Source: Maribellus maritimus (lineage in GTDB: Bacteria > Bacteroidota > Bacteroidia > Bacteroidales > Prolixibacteraceae). Taken from it: DNA of 64,000 bases. Location of the stretch: assembly GCF_022267315.1 (NCBI RefSeq), contig NZ_JAIKLE010000020.1, positions 62,001-126,000 of the forward strand, given 5' to 3'. Numbering within the stretch: the first letter of the stretch is position 1; every line of letters starts with the position of its first letter. The translations under genes were made by a program, and so were the position numbers. Under the pieces are notes generated by a model. That model was not told the origin of the DNA and made no database searches. It worked only from the letters and a program-made list of their open reading frames with translations. This document shows, piece by piece, positions 24,664-34,040 of the stretch.

Positions 24664-25431
24664 TTAAATAAGCCTTGTTCCTCTTCCGCTTGAAATATTT
24701 TCGTGATTTGTGATTAAAACTTCCTTTACTCCACTTTTTTTTGCTCTAAATCCGTTGTCAAGTTTAGGTATCATTCCTTCTTTTATTATCCCCTCTGATT
24801 GGCATTTTTTGAAGAGGTTATAATCTAAATCGTAAATAATGCTGTTTTCATTTTTTGCATCGAGTAAAACTCCTTTTTTTTCAAAACAATAAAAGAGATA
24901 AACCGAATAATAACGGGCAAACTCCATAGCAATCTCCGAAGCGATTGTATCTGCATTTGTGTTAAGCAAATTTCCTTTCCCGTCGTGAGTTAACGGGGCA
25001 ACAACAGGTGTAACATTCTCGTTTATCAGAAGCCGGAGTTCGTCTGAATTTACGTCATCTACATCGCCGACAAAGCCATAGTCGATGTCTTTTACCGGCC
25101 TTTTGTGAGCATGGATTAAGTCTAAATCGGCACCGGTTAATCCGATAGCGTTACAACCACGAGCCTGTAACCCGGCCACGATTTTTTTGTTTACCAGTCC
25201 GCCGTATACCATTGTTACAACTTCCAGCGTTTCTTTGTCGGTAATTCTCCTACCGTCCACCATTTTAGTTTCAATACCTAGTTTGGCCGCTATTTGTGTA
25301 GCCGAGCGTCCTCCTCCGTGAACCAAGATTTTGTTTCCCGAGATGCTACAAAATTGGTCGAGTAATGCACTTAACGTTTCGGGTTCTTCTACAACCTTTC
25401 CACCAACTTTTATGATTGTGAGTCTATCCAT
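24664..25431 (-). CDS. argB: Acetylglutamate kinase
   Basis: This 255-residue amino-acid kinase has the N-terminal IIKVGGKVV loop, the substrate-binding HGGGRSATQ segment and the ATP-site region near AKKSGVKEVLI. It phosphorylates N-acetylglutamate (N-succinylglutamate in some Bacteroidota) in arginine synthesis. It is the last gene of a long histidine-led operon, 14 bases after hisH, where hisA would normally stand. No other arginine genes are in the window. Confidence 0.9.
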   Translation of the reverse strand: MDRLTIIKVGGKVVEEPETLSALLDQFCSISGNKILVHGGGRSATQIAAKLGIETKMVDGRRITDKETLEVVTMVYGGLVNKKIVAGLQARGCNAIGLTGADLDLIHAHKRPVKDIDYGFVGDVDDVNSDELRLLINENVTPVVAPLTHDGKGNLLNTNADTIASEIAMEFARYYSVYLFYCFEKKGVLLDAKNENSIIYDLDYNLFKKCQSEGIIKEGMIPKLDNGFRAKKSGVKEVLITNHENISSGRGTRLI

Positions 25432-25445
25432 GCCGAAATTTACGA

Positions 25446-26045
25446 TTAAATTTTTAAAAAGTTTTCCAGAATTTTTGCTCCAATTGTTCCACTTTTTTCC
25501 GGGTGAAACTGGGTGGCATAAAAATTATTTTTTTGAAGTGCAGCGCTAAAAGGAACAATGTAGTTACATGTTGCTGCAGTGTGTTCGCCAATGCTCGCAT
25601 AATACGAGTGGACAAAATACACATATTGGTTTTCAGTATCATTCGTAAAAAGTGAACTCTTAAGGTTTGAAATTGAATTCCATCCCATGTGCGGAACTTT
25701 TGTAATAAATTCTTCACCGGGATTGGGAATAAAACGTTTTACTTTTTCTTCAAAAATTCCCAGGCATTCTACATCGTTTTCTTCGGAATGTGAGCACATC
25801 AGTTGCAAGCCTAAACAGATTCCCAAAACGGGTTGTTTTAGCGAAACAATCAGTTTGTCAAGCCCCCGCTTTTTTAGATAATTCATGGTTGTACTGGCCT
25901 CGCCAACTCCTGGGAAAATAACTTTGTCGGCATTTCTGATTTTTTCCGGCTCAGCAGTGATTTCAGCATTTACATTCAAGCGATTCAGCGCGTTATTTAC
26001 CGATTCAATGTTTCCTGCGTTGTATTTTATTATTACGATGTTCAT
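25446..26045 (-). CDS. hisH: Imidazole glycerol phosphate synthase glutaminase subunit
   Basis: This 199-residue class I glutamine amidotransferase has its catalytic triad visible as Cys77 (GICLGLQL), His181 and Glu183 (QFHPEKSG). It supplies ammonia to HisF. HisF is not encoded in the window, which is unusual because the two form one enzyme. The gene lies between the VOC protein gene and argB on the minus strand with short gaps. Confidence 0.93.
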   Translation of the reverse strand: MNIVIIKYNAGNIESVNNALNRLNVNAEITAEPEKIRNADKVIFPGVGEASTTMNYLKKRGLDKLIVSLKQPVLGICLGLQLMCSHSEENDVECLGIFEEKVKRFIPNPGEEFITKVPHMGWNSISNLKSSLFTNDTENQYVYFVHSYYASIGEHTAATCNYIVPFSAALQKNNFYATQFHPEKSGTIGAKILENFLKI

Positions 26046-26079
26046 TGTTCCTTAATTTCTGCGTTGTTTTTCCTACAAG

Positions 26080-26514
26080 TTATATAACTCGCCCTTCTTC
26101 GTATACGATTTCGTATTTTATCCCCTCCAAGTCTTTAAAGAAAAGTGCATAGTAACTTTTACCATGCTGAGGGTAAAATTTGGGTTCATCAACTATATTT
26201 GCTCCGGTTTCTTTTATTTTCAAATAAAGGTTGTCCACTTCTTCGCGTGATTTGGCTTTAAAAGCCAAATGATGCAACGAACCTGGTTTCCTTCGGTGAA
26301 TGGTTTCGTTTTTAAAAATATTTCTCGGCGAGACAATTGCAAACAGCAATCGGGAATGCCCGTATTCAACAACATCAAATTCGTGTGCAGCAACTGTTCC
26401 TTTGTGTTTGTGCCTCAGGTTAAATCCTAAAACAGGCAGAAACTTGTCATAAAAAGGTTCTGCTACTTTTAAATCTTTTACAGTTACAGTGATGTGGTCG
26501 ATTATTGGTTCCAC
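26080..26514 (-). CDS. VOC/glyoxalase-family protein
   Basis: This 144-residue protein has the two beta-alpha-beta-beta-beta modules of the vicinal-oxygen-chelate fold. Candidate metal ligands are His8 (IDHITVTV), His82 (SLHHLAFK) and Glu135 (KYEIVY). Substrate is unknown. Relatives are annotated as glyoxalase/bleomycin-resistance proteins. It is embedded in the histidine operon. Confidence 0.8.
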   Translation of the reverse strand: MEPIIDHITVTVKDLKVAEPFYDKFLPVLGFNLRHKHKGTVAAHEFDVVEYGHSRLLFAIVSPRNIFKNETIHRRKPGSLHHLAFKAKSREEVDNLYLKIKETGANIVDEPKFYPQHGKSYYALFFKDLEGIKYEIVYEEGRVI

Positions 26515-26534
26515 GAGGTGTTTTTTATTATGAC

Positions 26535-27080
26535 TTAGCTCTTTAATAATAAATCAATTACTTCCACCATCTCGTTAAATTCATCTTCTTTGTAAAGCCG
26601 TGTCATGTAAACAATTTTACCAGTTTTATCGATGATTACATTTCGTGTGACTCCGGCACCCTGAGCGGCAAATTTGTAAAAAATTTCAGCGCCCGGATCT
26701 AAGGCAAGCGGATAGGTAATTTTAATGTCTTTCTCAAATTGTTTAACTTTCTCCAATGGCTCGTCCATGTCAATTCCATAGAGTGCAAAATTTTCGTTGT
26801 TTTTATGTTTTTGCCAGATTTTACTTTCGATATGCGGCATTTCTCTTCGGCAAACAACACACCAACTGGCCGTAAACTGAAGCATAATAACTTTGCCTTT
26901 TAAATCGGATGTTTTTACACTACTGCCATCGGTTAGCTGAAATTCAATTTCAGGCATTTGTTGCCCGATTTTTACAATATACCCGTAATCTTCAGGAATT
27001 TCTTTTTGAGGAATACTGGTAATTTGTGCATTTGCTGATAGACCTAAAATGATGTAGACAAATAATAAATATTTCTTCAT
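26535..27080 (-). CDS. TlpA-like exported thioredoxin
   Basis: This 181-residue protein has a signal peptide (cleavage after ANAQ) and an AhpC/TSA-thioredoxin fold with active site WCVVC (Cys74, Cys77). It is the TlpA/ResA type that reduces disulfides in the periplasm, often of apocytochromes. It sits between the TPR protein and VOC genes with gaps of 5 and 20 bases. A role in maturation of the multihaem cytochromes 3 kb away is possible but unproven. Confidence 0.82.
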   Translation of the reverse strand: MKKYLLFVYIILGLSANAQITSIPQKEIPEDYGYIVKIGQQMPEIEFQLTDGSSVKTSDLKGKVIMLQFTASWCVVCRREMPHIESKIWQKHKNNENFALYGIDMDEPLEKVKQFEKDIKITYPLALDPGAEIFYKFAAQGAGVTRNVIIDKTGKIVYMTRLYKEDEFNEMVEVIDLLLKS

Positions 27081-27085
27081 GAGAC

Positions 27086-28918
27086 TTAATGATTAAAATT
27101 TCTTTTTAAAAAATAGTAATAATCTTGCAATGGCTTCTCAAAGTGGTTGATACTAATTTTACTTTTAATAAAGTTTTCATATAGTTGATGTGAAAAATCT
27201 ATCTCTTTAAAGATAAACGCATAATATGATAATTCTAATTCAAATCGAAATTTGTGGGGCGAATTTTCTAATTTGGCAATGATAATTTTGGCTGCATCGT
27301 AGTTTCTTTTCTGTATTTGAATTAGCGATGAAAAGTTTTTTTGTGAAAAATGAGTCTGAAATTCAATTAAATTATTTAATGATTCAAAAAGAGTAAAAAT
27401 TGCCTCCAATTCATTTTTATATTCTTCATATATTTGTAATGCCTCTTCGAGCCTTTGTATTTTATTCTCTACCCCTTGAAGATCTAATTGTCTTAAGGAG
27501 TAATCAATTCTTTCAACTTCTCCTAATTTTCGAAGATTAAAACATCGATGATTAATACATTCAACTGGGATTTTTTCAAAATAATTGATAAGAGTTATTT
27601 TTTCAGAGTTAATGAAGGAAGAAATAATGGATAAACTTTGAAGATAAATTTTGGGAATTTGATTTCTAATACTTTTCAATAAATCAAAAAAGTCCATGAA
27701 AAAAAAGAGAGCCTCAATTCTGGAATTATTTCTTATTATTTCAAAAATGTTATCTATGATTTTAATGAAGTAATCTAGATAATCAATATTGTTGATTATT
27801 GCAATTTTTAATAGATGGGATATGCCTATAAAGTATTCTAAATCATCCGTTTTCGTTAAATGATGTAGTTCGAAATCTTTTAGAATTGAAGGGATTTTTT
27901 CAATTTGATTGGATTGCCTATAATAAGTTATTTCATAGTCAAAGATTTTAATTTTATCGGTTGTAGATTCATTTTTGAAAGATTCCTTGTATTCAGAAAA
28001 GAGACTATATGCATTTTTGTTATTTTCCAAGAGGTAGATGTCGATCAAATTCTGGAAAGCAACGTGTGTTATTTCCTTTTTTAATTTTTTGACATTTTGA
28101 ATATTTTTTTCATAAAAGTTTTTTGCCGTTATAGGATTGTTGAAATTTCTTTCAAAGACTGCATGATTATTTAATGCAGTAAAAAAAAGTTCATTTTTTT
28201 CTCCTTCTGAATTGTAAATAATTTCATGATTAATTTCTCTTGCTTTTTTGAATTTTCCTTGTTGATAATAAACAAATGAAAGGAGATGACTCTTTGTGGA
28301 GTTACTTAGAATCTTGTTAGCATATTTTTCAGCATTTTTTATGTTTCCCAAACTCAGATTATGCCGACTGATGTTTTGAAGAATATAGTCTTTTTCTGTT
28401 TCAGTTAAATTTAATTTTAGTGCTAATTTGTTTAATCTTAATAGTCTATAATCATATTGTTCTAGACTCCTTTCCAGCCTTTTTATGAAGATTATTTTTC
28501 CAGAAGTGGATAAAAAAAGAGTTCTGAATACCCAATCAATGTATTTGAAAGACTCAGGTAAATAAAAAACATAATAGAGTATAAAAATTTCCTTGCCCCT
28601 TTTTCCTTTTATCTGTGTTGCAATAATATTAGTTAGAACTAATTCATGTATTAATGGAAAATAGAATGAAATACTAATGTTTAGTACAAATATCCAATAG
28701 ATAATGTGAGTTAAAAGATTAATGTTTGTGAATATTTGGGTATAAATAAAAACAAGAACTAAAGTGAGAAAAAGGCTTTTTAAAAATCTGATTTTGCTTA
28801 TTTTTCGCTTTAGACTAAAAATTATAATTTGAGATAAAACAGTCAATAATAGAAGAAAGAATGTCTCCTTTAAAGAGTGATCTTCTAAAAAACTGTATAA
28901 ACTCATTATATTTTCCAT
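27086..28918 (-). CDS. Large membrane protein with TPR-like helical repeats, function unknown
   Basis: This 610-residue protein has three hydrophobic segments in the first 100 residues, then a long helical region rich in Asn, Ile, Lys and Phe with TPR-like units (for example residues 195-290, with YYQQGKFKKAREINHE). I do not recognise a family beyond this. By eye its codon use is clearly more AT-rich than that of hisH, purU and hisB around it. That suggests recent acquisition or fast evolution. It is the longest non-biosynthetic gene in the operon. The start could also be Met5. Confidence 0.7.
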   Translation of the reverse strand: MENIMSLYSFLEDHSLKETFFLLLLTVLSQIIIFSLKRKISKIRFLKSLFLTLVLVFIYTQIFTNINLLTHIIYWIFVLNISISFYFPLIHELVLTNIIATQIKGKRGKEIFILYYVFYLPESFKYIDWVFRTLFLSTSGKIIFIKRLERSLEQYDYRLLRLNKLALKLNLTETEKDYILQNISRHNLSLGNIKNAEKYANKILSNSTKSHLLSFVYYQQGKFKKAREINHEIIYNSEGEKNELFFTALNNHAVFERNFNNPITAKNFYEKNIQNVKKLKKEITHVAFQNLIDIYLLENNKNAYSLFSEYKESFKNESTTDKIKIFDYEITYYRQSNQIEKIPSILKDFELHHLTKTDDLEYFIGISHLLKIAIINNIDYLDYFIKIIDNIFEIIRNNSRIEALFFFMDFFDLLKSIRNQIPKIYLQSLSIISSFINSEKITLINYFEKIPVECINHRCFNLRKLGEVERIDYSLRQLDLQGVENKIQRLEEALQIYEEYKNELEAIFTLFESLNNLIEFQTHFSQKNFSSLIQIQKRNYDAAKIIIAKLENSPHKFRFELELSYYAFIFKEIDFSHQLYENFIKSKISINHFEKPLQDYYYFLKRNFNH

Positions 28919-28936
28919 CGAAACAAAAATATCATA

Positions 28937-29821
28937 TCAATTAAATACAACGGTACGGTTTTTATACACAAGAATTTTTCGTTGCAAATGTTTATATACT
29001 GCTTGCGAAAGTACAATTTTTTCTAAATCGCGACCTTTCCGGATTAATTTTTGAATGGTATCAACATGGCTGCAGCGAGTGACATCCTGTTCGATAATCG
29101 GGCCGGCATCCAAATCGGAAGTAACATAATGACTGGTCGCACCAATAATTTTCACCCCTCTCTGGTGTGCTGCATGATAAGGTTTAGCTCCTGCAAAAGC
29201 AGGTAAAAAGGAATGATGGATATTGATTATTTTATTCGGATATTTTTTAACAAACGCGGGAGAAAGAATTTGCATATAACGCGCCAGAACAACAAAATCG
29301 ATATTGTGTTTTTTTAGCAATTCAAGCTCTGTTTTTTCCTGTTCGTCTTTGTTTTCTTTTGTAATAGGAAAATGGTAAAAATCTATCCCAAAGCGTTCAG
29401 CAACAGGTTTTAATGTTTCATGATTGCTGATTATGATTGGAATTTCAACATCCCATTCTCCTGCCGTGTAACGTGCCAGAATATCAAAAAGGCAATGGGG
29501 CATTTTTGAAACAAACAGTGCCATTCGTGGAATCTCATCAGCAAAATACAAACGCCAGTACATTTCAAGTGGCTTTCCAATCAGAGTGTCGAAATATTCG
29601 CCGATTTTTTCTTTTGGGATGGCAAAATTTTCAAGTTCCCATTCCACCCGCATGTAAAATATTTTTTCCTGTCGATCAACGTGCTGGTCGAGGTAAAGAA
29701 TATTCCCGTGGTTTTTATTCAGGAATTCGGTAACGGTGGCCAGAATACCCTGTTTATCCGGACAGTGAATCAGCAGAATGGCTGTGTTTTTTTTCTCGCG
29801 AAGTGGTTTTATGGTTTTCAT
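28937..29821 (-). CDS. purU: Formyltetrahydrofolate deformylase
   Basis: This 294-residue protein has an N-terminal ACT domain (about 14-90; HCPDKQGILATV) and a formyltransferase-type catalytic domain with NIHHSFLPAF and the HYVTSDLDAGPIIEQD segment, which supply the Asn-His-Asp catalytic residues. It hydrolyses 10-formyltetrahydrofolate to formate and tetrahydrofolate. Its presence in the histidine operon may reflect the shared link to purine and one-carbon metabolism. Confidence 0.92.
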   Translation of the reverse strand: MKTIKPLREKKNTAILLIHCPDKQGILATVTEFLNKNHGNILYLDQHVDRQEKIFYMRVEWELENFAIPKEKIGEYFDTLIGKPLEMYWRLYFADEIPRMALFVSKMPHCLFDILARYTAGEWDVEIPIIISNHETLKPVAERFGIDFYHFPITKENKDEQEKTELELLKKHNIDFVVLARYMQILSPAFVKKYPNKIINIHHSFLPAFAGAKPYHAAHQRGVKIIGATSHYVTSDLDAGPIIEQDVTRCSHVDTIQKLIRKGRDLEKIVLSQAVYKHLQRKILVYKNRTVVFN

Positions 29822-29826
29822 AACTG

Positions 29827-29855
29827 AAAGCCCCCAAACCCCAATAAGGGGCTTT
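29827..29855 (-). repeat. GC-rich hairpin just upstream of purU
   Basis: AAAGCCCC (29827-29834) and GGGGCTTT (29848-29855) form an 8-bp stem within a short G/C-rich island that differs from its AT-rich surroundings. On the minus strand it ends a few bases before the purU ATG, so it could mask the ribosome-binding site. There is no U tract, so a terminator is less likely. Confidence 0.4.
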
Positions 29856-29883
29856 TGGCCGTGGAAGCGCGGTCTTATTATTT

Positions 29884-30273
29884 CTAATCTTTTTTTAATT
29901 CTATAAATGTTTGAACTTGCAGCAATGCATTAAATTGTTCTTCGAGGCTTTTGGTCATAGATAAGATGGTTGGTTTTGTCAGTTTTAGTTCATCAAAGTT
30001 GTCAAATAATTTATCAGACAAGTTTTTTTCAGATGATTCTTTCATCTTCGATAAATATCTACTACAAGTAATGTCGCCAAATATAATTTCATTTGACGCA
30101 TTATTTTTGCTAATATAAATTGTTAATTCATTCTGTATCTTATTTGATAAATTCTGAGTTGCTTTAAATTGTATTTTTAAATGCTCCAGTTCATCTTTCG
30201 GTTTTCTGAAGAAACTGAATTTGAATGTTAAAATGGCGACAATAAGTGCTACTAATCCAATAAGTATTTCCAT
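29884..30273 (-). CDS. Small single-span membrane protein, function unknown
   Basis: This 129-residue protein has one N-terminal membrane helix (about 2-20) followed by a basic FRKPKDE turn and a helical, probably coiled, cytoplasmic part. It has an isolated Cys in DITCSRYL. I do not recognise a family. It is on the same strand as the his genes, between hisB and purU, and is AT-rich like the TPR protein. Confidence 0.6.
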   Translation of the reverse strand: MEILIGLVALIVAILTFKFSFFRKPKDELEHLKIQFKATQNLSNKIQNELTIYISKNNASNEIIFGDITCSRYLSKMKESSEKNLSDKLFDNFDELKLTKPTILSMTKSLEEQFNALLQVQTFIELKKD

Positions 30274-30335
30274 TTTTATTTATTTAAAATAGCATTCATA
30301 TTCATTTTCTTCAAATTTTTTCCAGTTGGAATAAA

Positions 30336-31457
30336 TTATAATGCACCTTTTGTAGAAGGAAGTTCAAAATTAAAAATATCTCGTTTTATGGCCATTTTTA
30401 TGGCTTTTGCCACTGCCTTAAAAATAGCTTCAATTTTGTGATGCTCATTTGTTCCCTCCGCTTTTATATTCAAATTTGCAAGCGATGCATCGGAAAATGA
30501 TTTGAAAAAGTGCATAAACATTTCAGTGGGCATATCGCCTACTTTTTCACGTTTGAATTCCGTGTCCCAAATTAACCAGGGGCGGCCGCCAAAATCAATT
30601 GCTGCCATTGCCAGACAATCATCCATTGGCAAACAGAAACCGTAACGTTCCATGCCTAATTTGTTGCCGATTGCTTTTTTAAAAGCTTCTCCCAAAGCCA
30701 AACCTGTGTCTTCAATTGTGTGGTGTTCATCTACTTCCAAATCGCCTTTTACCTGAATCGTCAGGTCTGCGCCTGAGTGCCGTCCGATTTGATTCAGCAT
30801 GTGATCAAAAAAGTTTAGTCCTGTTGAAATATTAGAAACACCCGAACCATCAAGATTTAATTCAACAAAAACGTCGGTTTCTTTGGTTGTACGTTTTACT
30901 GTTGCTGTTCTTTGAGGAGCGGCAACACAAGCGTAAATATCATCCCAGTCGTCAGAGATTAATACACAAGTATTGGTCAATTCTTGTTTTTCCAATTCTT
31001 CAGATAATGAACCGTCGTTGATGAGAATTCCTTTGGCACCCAGGTTTTTTGCCAGTTGGATGTCGGTCAAGCGGTCGCCAATTACAAAACTGTTGGCTAA
31101 ATCATAATTGCCTTCCATGTATTTTGTCAGCATCCCGGTGCCGGGTTTTCGTGTACTTAAATTCTCGTGCGGAAAACTTCTGTCGATGCAAATATCATCA
31201 AAAACAACACCTTCTCCTTCAAAAGCCTTCAGAATAAAATTATGCACCGGCCAGAATGTATCTTCAGGAAAAGAGTCGGTTCCCAAGCCATCCTGATTGG
31301 TCACCATCACCAAATCGTAGTCGAGATTTTCACGAATAAAATGCATATTCCGAAAAACTCCGGGCAAAAATCCCAATTTCGAAAACGAATCAATTTGTTC
31401 GTCTTCTGTTTCAAAATTTAGTGTTCCGTCACGATCTATAAAAAGTACTTTTTTCAT
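30336..31457 (-). CDS. hisB: Bifunctional histidinol-phosphatase / imidazoleglycerol-phosphate dehydratase
   Basis: This 373-residue fusion has an N-terminal HAD phosphatase ([11 protein letters not shown], residues 5-15; Asp8 and Asp10 catalytic) and a C-terminal dehydratase (from about 185) with the metal-binding motifs [16 protein letters not shown] and EHHKIEA. It catalyses two steps of histidine synthesis. The next upstream gene, hisC, ends 23 bases away. Confidence 0.95.
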   Translation of the reverse strand: MKKVLFIDRDGTLNFETEDEQIDSFSKLGFLPGVFRNMHFIRENLDYDLVMVTNQDGLGTDSFPEDTFWPVHNFILKAFEGEGVVFDDICIDRSFPHENLSTRKPGTGMLTKYMEGNYDLANSFVIGDRLTDIQLAKNLGAKGILINDGSLSEELEKQELTNTCVLISDDWDDIYACVAAPQRTATVKRTTKETDVFVELNLDGSGVSNISTGLNFFDHMLNQIGRHSGADLTIQVKGDLEVDEHHTIEDTGLALGEAFKKAIGNKLGMERYGFCLPMDDCLAMAAIDFGGRPWLIWDTEFKREKVGDMPTEMFMHFFKSFSDASLANLNIKAEGTNEHHKIEAIFKAVAKAIKMAIKRDIFNFELPSTKGAL

Positions 31458-31480
31458 GCTGATTTTATCTCTTTTTCAAA

Positions 31481-32512
31481 TTATACTAATTCTTTAAACG
31501 CTGTTAACAAAGTTTCATTTTCTGAAGAGGAACCAATTGTAATTCGTAAACTATCATCACATAGATGCACATTCGACCGGTTTCTAACGATTATCCCTCG
31601 TTCAACAAGATAGTGATATATTCCTTTGGCATCGTGCATTTTAATTAACAGAAAATTTGCATCGGATGGATGTACCTGAACTACAAATGGGAAGCCCTTT
31701 AGTAAATCAGCCATTTTAGCACGTTCGGCAATTAATAGTTTTACCCATTTTTTTACTTCTTCCTTTTTTTCAACCAGCTCCAAGGCTTTTGTTTGCGTTA
31801 GAATATTGAGGTTGTACGGATATTTTATTTTATTCAGAATACTCACTATTTCAACAGACGCAAAGGCCATTCCCAAACGAATTCCTGCCATTCCCCATGC
31901 TTTTGAAAAAGTCTGCAAAATGACGAGGTTGGCATTTTCGTTGAGTTTTGGAAAAAAGGATTTTCCCGGAGCGAAATCAATGTACGCTTCATCCAGAACC
32001 ACAATTCCGTCAAATTCGTCGATAACCTTTTGAATTTTTTCTGCGTCAAGACTGTTTCCTGTCGGGTTATTGGGGGAGCAAAGGAAAATCAGTTTTGTAT
32101 TCGGATTTACAGTTTCGAGAAGCGCGTCAACATCGATTTCAAAATCCTCCGTCAGCGACACTTTTTTTACTTCTACATTGTTTACGCCGGCTGCTACCTC
32201 GTACATTCCGTAAGTTGGATTGAAAGTTATAATATTATCGGTTCCCGGCTCGCAAAAAGCGCGAATTAATAAATCGATAGGTTCGTCGCTTCCGTTTCCT
32301 AAAAAAATATTTTCAGGAGTTATGTCCTTAATTTTTGAAATTTTTTGTTTAAGCTCTCTTTGCAAGGGATCCGGATAACGATTGTATGGCTCGTTAAAAG
32401 GGTTTTCGTTTGCGTCGAGAAAAACCATGGCTTCGCCGGCATATTCGTCTCTTGCTGACGAATAAGGTTTTAATTCGGCTATATTTTTTCGAAGTAATTT
32501 ACTTAAATCCAT
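31481..32512 (-). CDS. hisC: Histidinol-phosphate aminotransferase
   Basis: This 343-residue fold-type I aminotransferase has the substrate loop SPNNPTGN, the PLP-binding Asp in LDEAYIDF and the Schiff-base lysine in TFSKAWGMAGIR. Length and motifs match HisC. It sits between hisD and hisB in the expected order, with 166 bases to hisD in which no feature is evident. Confidence 0.93.
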   Translation of the reverse strand: MDLSKLLRKNIAELKPYSSARDEYAGEAMVFLDANENPFNEPYNRYPDPLQRELKQKISKIKDITPENIFLGNGSDEPIDLLIRAFCEPGTDNIITFNPTYGMYEVAAGVNNVEVKKVSLTEDFEIDVDALLETVNPNTKLIFLCSPNNPTGNSLDAEKIQKVIDEFDGIVVLDEAYIDFAPGKSFFPKLNENANLVILQTFSKAWGMAGIRLGMAFASVEIVSILNKIKYPYNLNILTQTKALELVEKKEEVKKWVKLLIAERAKMADLLKGFPFVVQVHPSDANFLLIKMHDAKGIYHYLVERGIIVRNRSNVHLCDDSLRITIGSSSENETLLTAFKELV

Positions 32513-32678
32513 CTTTCATTTATTGGTTTTGCCTCCACTAAGTCATTGTTTTGGCATTTTTGGTTTATGTTTTTTAAAGTTTTTGAAACAGTTCAGAATG
32601 ACGTTCTTTATTAACTGTCGTTGTGCTAATTTATTTCAGCATCTTATTTTGACTATCAATTTTTTGTTCTAAGAAACC

Positions 32679-33965
32679 TTAGCCGTTTAAGTTTTTTAAT
32701 CGTAAAGTTACCGCATTTTTGTGCGCTTCAAGTTCTTCTTCTGCCGCCATTTTTTGAATCGCCGGACCAATATTTTTTAACCCTTCTTCGGAAATTTCCT
32801 GAAACGTTATTTTTTTTAAAAAACTGTCGAGATTTACACCACTGTGGGAGCGCGCCCAGCCATTTGTTGGCAAGGTGTGGTTTGTTCCCGAAGCATAATC
32901 TCCGGCACTCTCAGGTGTAAGATTTCCCAGAAAAACAGAACCTGCATTACTTATTTTTTCAGCCATTTCAATATAATCGGCTGTGCAAATAATTAAGTGT
33001 TCCGGTGCATATTCGTTGATTAAATCGACTTGCGCGTTTTTGTCGGTTATTACAATTGCCATGCTGTTATCCAGCGCTTTTGCTGCAAACTGTTTTCGTG
33101 GTAATTTATCCAGTTGTTTTTGAATTTCTGCCTGAATTTTTGTTACTAAATCTTCTGAATTTGCAACCAGAATCACCTGGCTGTCAACACCGTGCTCTGC
33201 TTGCGATAACAAATCGGAAGCAACAAAAGCCGGATTTGCAGTTTCATCGGCAACAACCAAAACTTCCGAGGGGCCGGCTGGCATATCGATGGAAACATTG
33301 TTCATGCTAACCAATTGTTTGGCTGCCATTACGTATTGATTTCCAGGACCAAAAATTTTGTAGGTTTTCGGAACGTTTTCAGAACCGTAAGCCATGGCCC
33401 CAATTGCCTGAACACCTCCCAATTTAAAAATTTTTGTTACACCCGAAACTTTGGCGGCATACAAAATTGCCGGGTGGATTTTTCCTTCTTTGTTGGGTGG
33501 AGAGCATAAAACAATTTCTTGGCACCCTGCAATCTGCGCCGGAAGTGCTAACATTAAAACCGTTGAAAAAAGTGGCGCTGTACCACCGGGAATGTACAAT
33601 CCAACTTTTTCGATGGCAACTGCTTTTTGCCAGCAGGTAACACCCGGAGTTATTTCGTGTTTTTTTAACTCGGTTTTTTGTGCCGCATGAAATCCCGATA
33701 TATTTTCAGAAGCAAGTTGGATGGCTGATTTTAGTTCCATATCAACCAGTTGTTCTGCTTCATTTATCTCTTCGTCTGAAACCGAAAATGATTCCAATTG
33801 CACCCCGTCAAATTTTTGGGTGAATTCACGAAGTGCTTCATCACCGCGGCTTTTTATTTCGTTTAAAACCGACTGAACCCTGGAGTAAAGTTCTGAAACA
33901 TCGATAAGCGGACGTTTCAAAATCTCGGGCCAGTCTTTTTTATCCGGATTTATGAATGTTTTCAT
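32679..33965 (-). CDS. hisD: Histidinol dehydrogenase
   Basis: This 428-residue NAD-dependent zinc enzyme has the conserved GPGNQYVMAAK segment, the MPAGPSEVLV motif, and the catalytic region EYAPEHL with downstream TNHTLPT. It catalyses the last two oxidations of histidine synthesis. It follows hisG by 75 bases on the minus strand. Confidence 0.95.
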   Translation of the reverse strand: MKTFINPDKKDWPEILKRPLIDVSELYSRVQSVLNEIKSRGDEALREFTQKFDGVQLESFSVSDEEINEAEQLVDMELKSAIQLASENISGFHAAQKTELKKHEITPGVTCWQKAVAIEKVGLYIPGGTAPLFSTVLMLALPAQIAGCQEIVLCSPPNKEGKIHPAILYAAKVSGVTKIFKLGGVQAIGAMAYGSENVPKTYKIFGPGNQYVMAAKQLVSMNNVSIDMPAGPSEVLVVADETANPAFVASDLLSQAEHGVDSQVILVANSEDLVTKIQAEIQKQLDKLPRKQFAAKALDNSMAIVITDKNAQVDLINEYAPEHLIICTADYIEMAEKISNAGSVFLGNLTPESAGDYASGTNHTLPTNGWARSHSGVNLDSFLKKITFQEISEEGLKNIGPAIQKMAAEEELEAHKNAVTLRLKNLNG

Positions 33966-34040
33966 AAGTTTTGTCTTTGTTGATGTAAATGAAAAACAGC
34001 CATACTTTGTAACATTGACTGATTCGAGTCTTTCAACTTC

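Noticed and set aside
30336-31457. Possible two separate genes for HisB
   Set aside because: The HAD and dehydratase parts are in one continuous frame, as in known bifunctional HisB.
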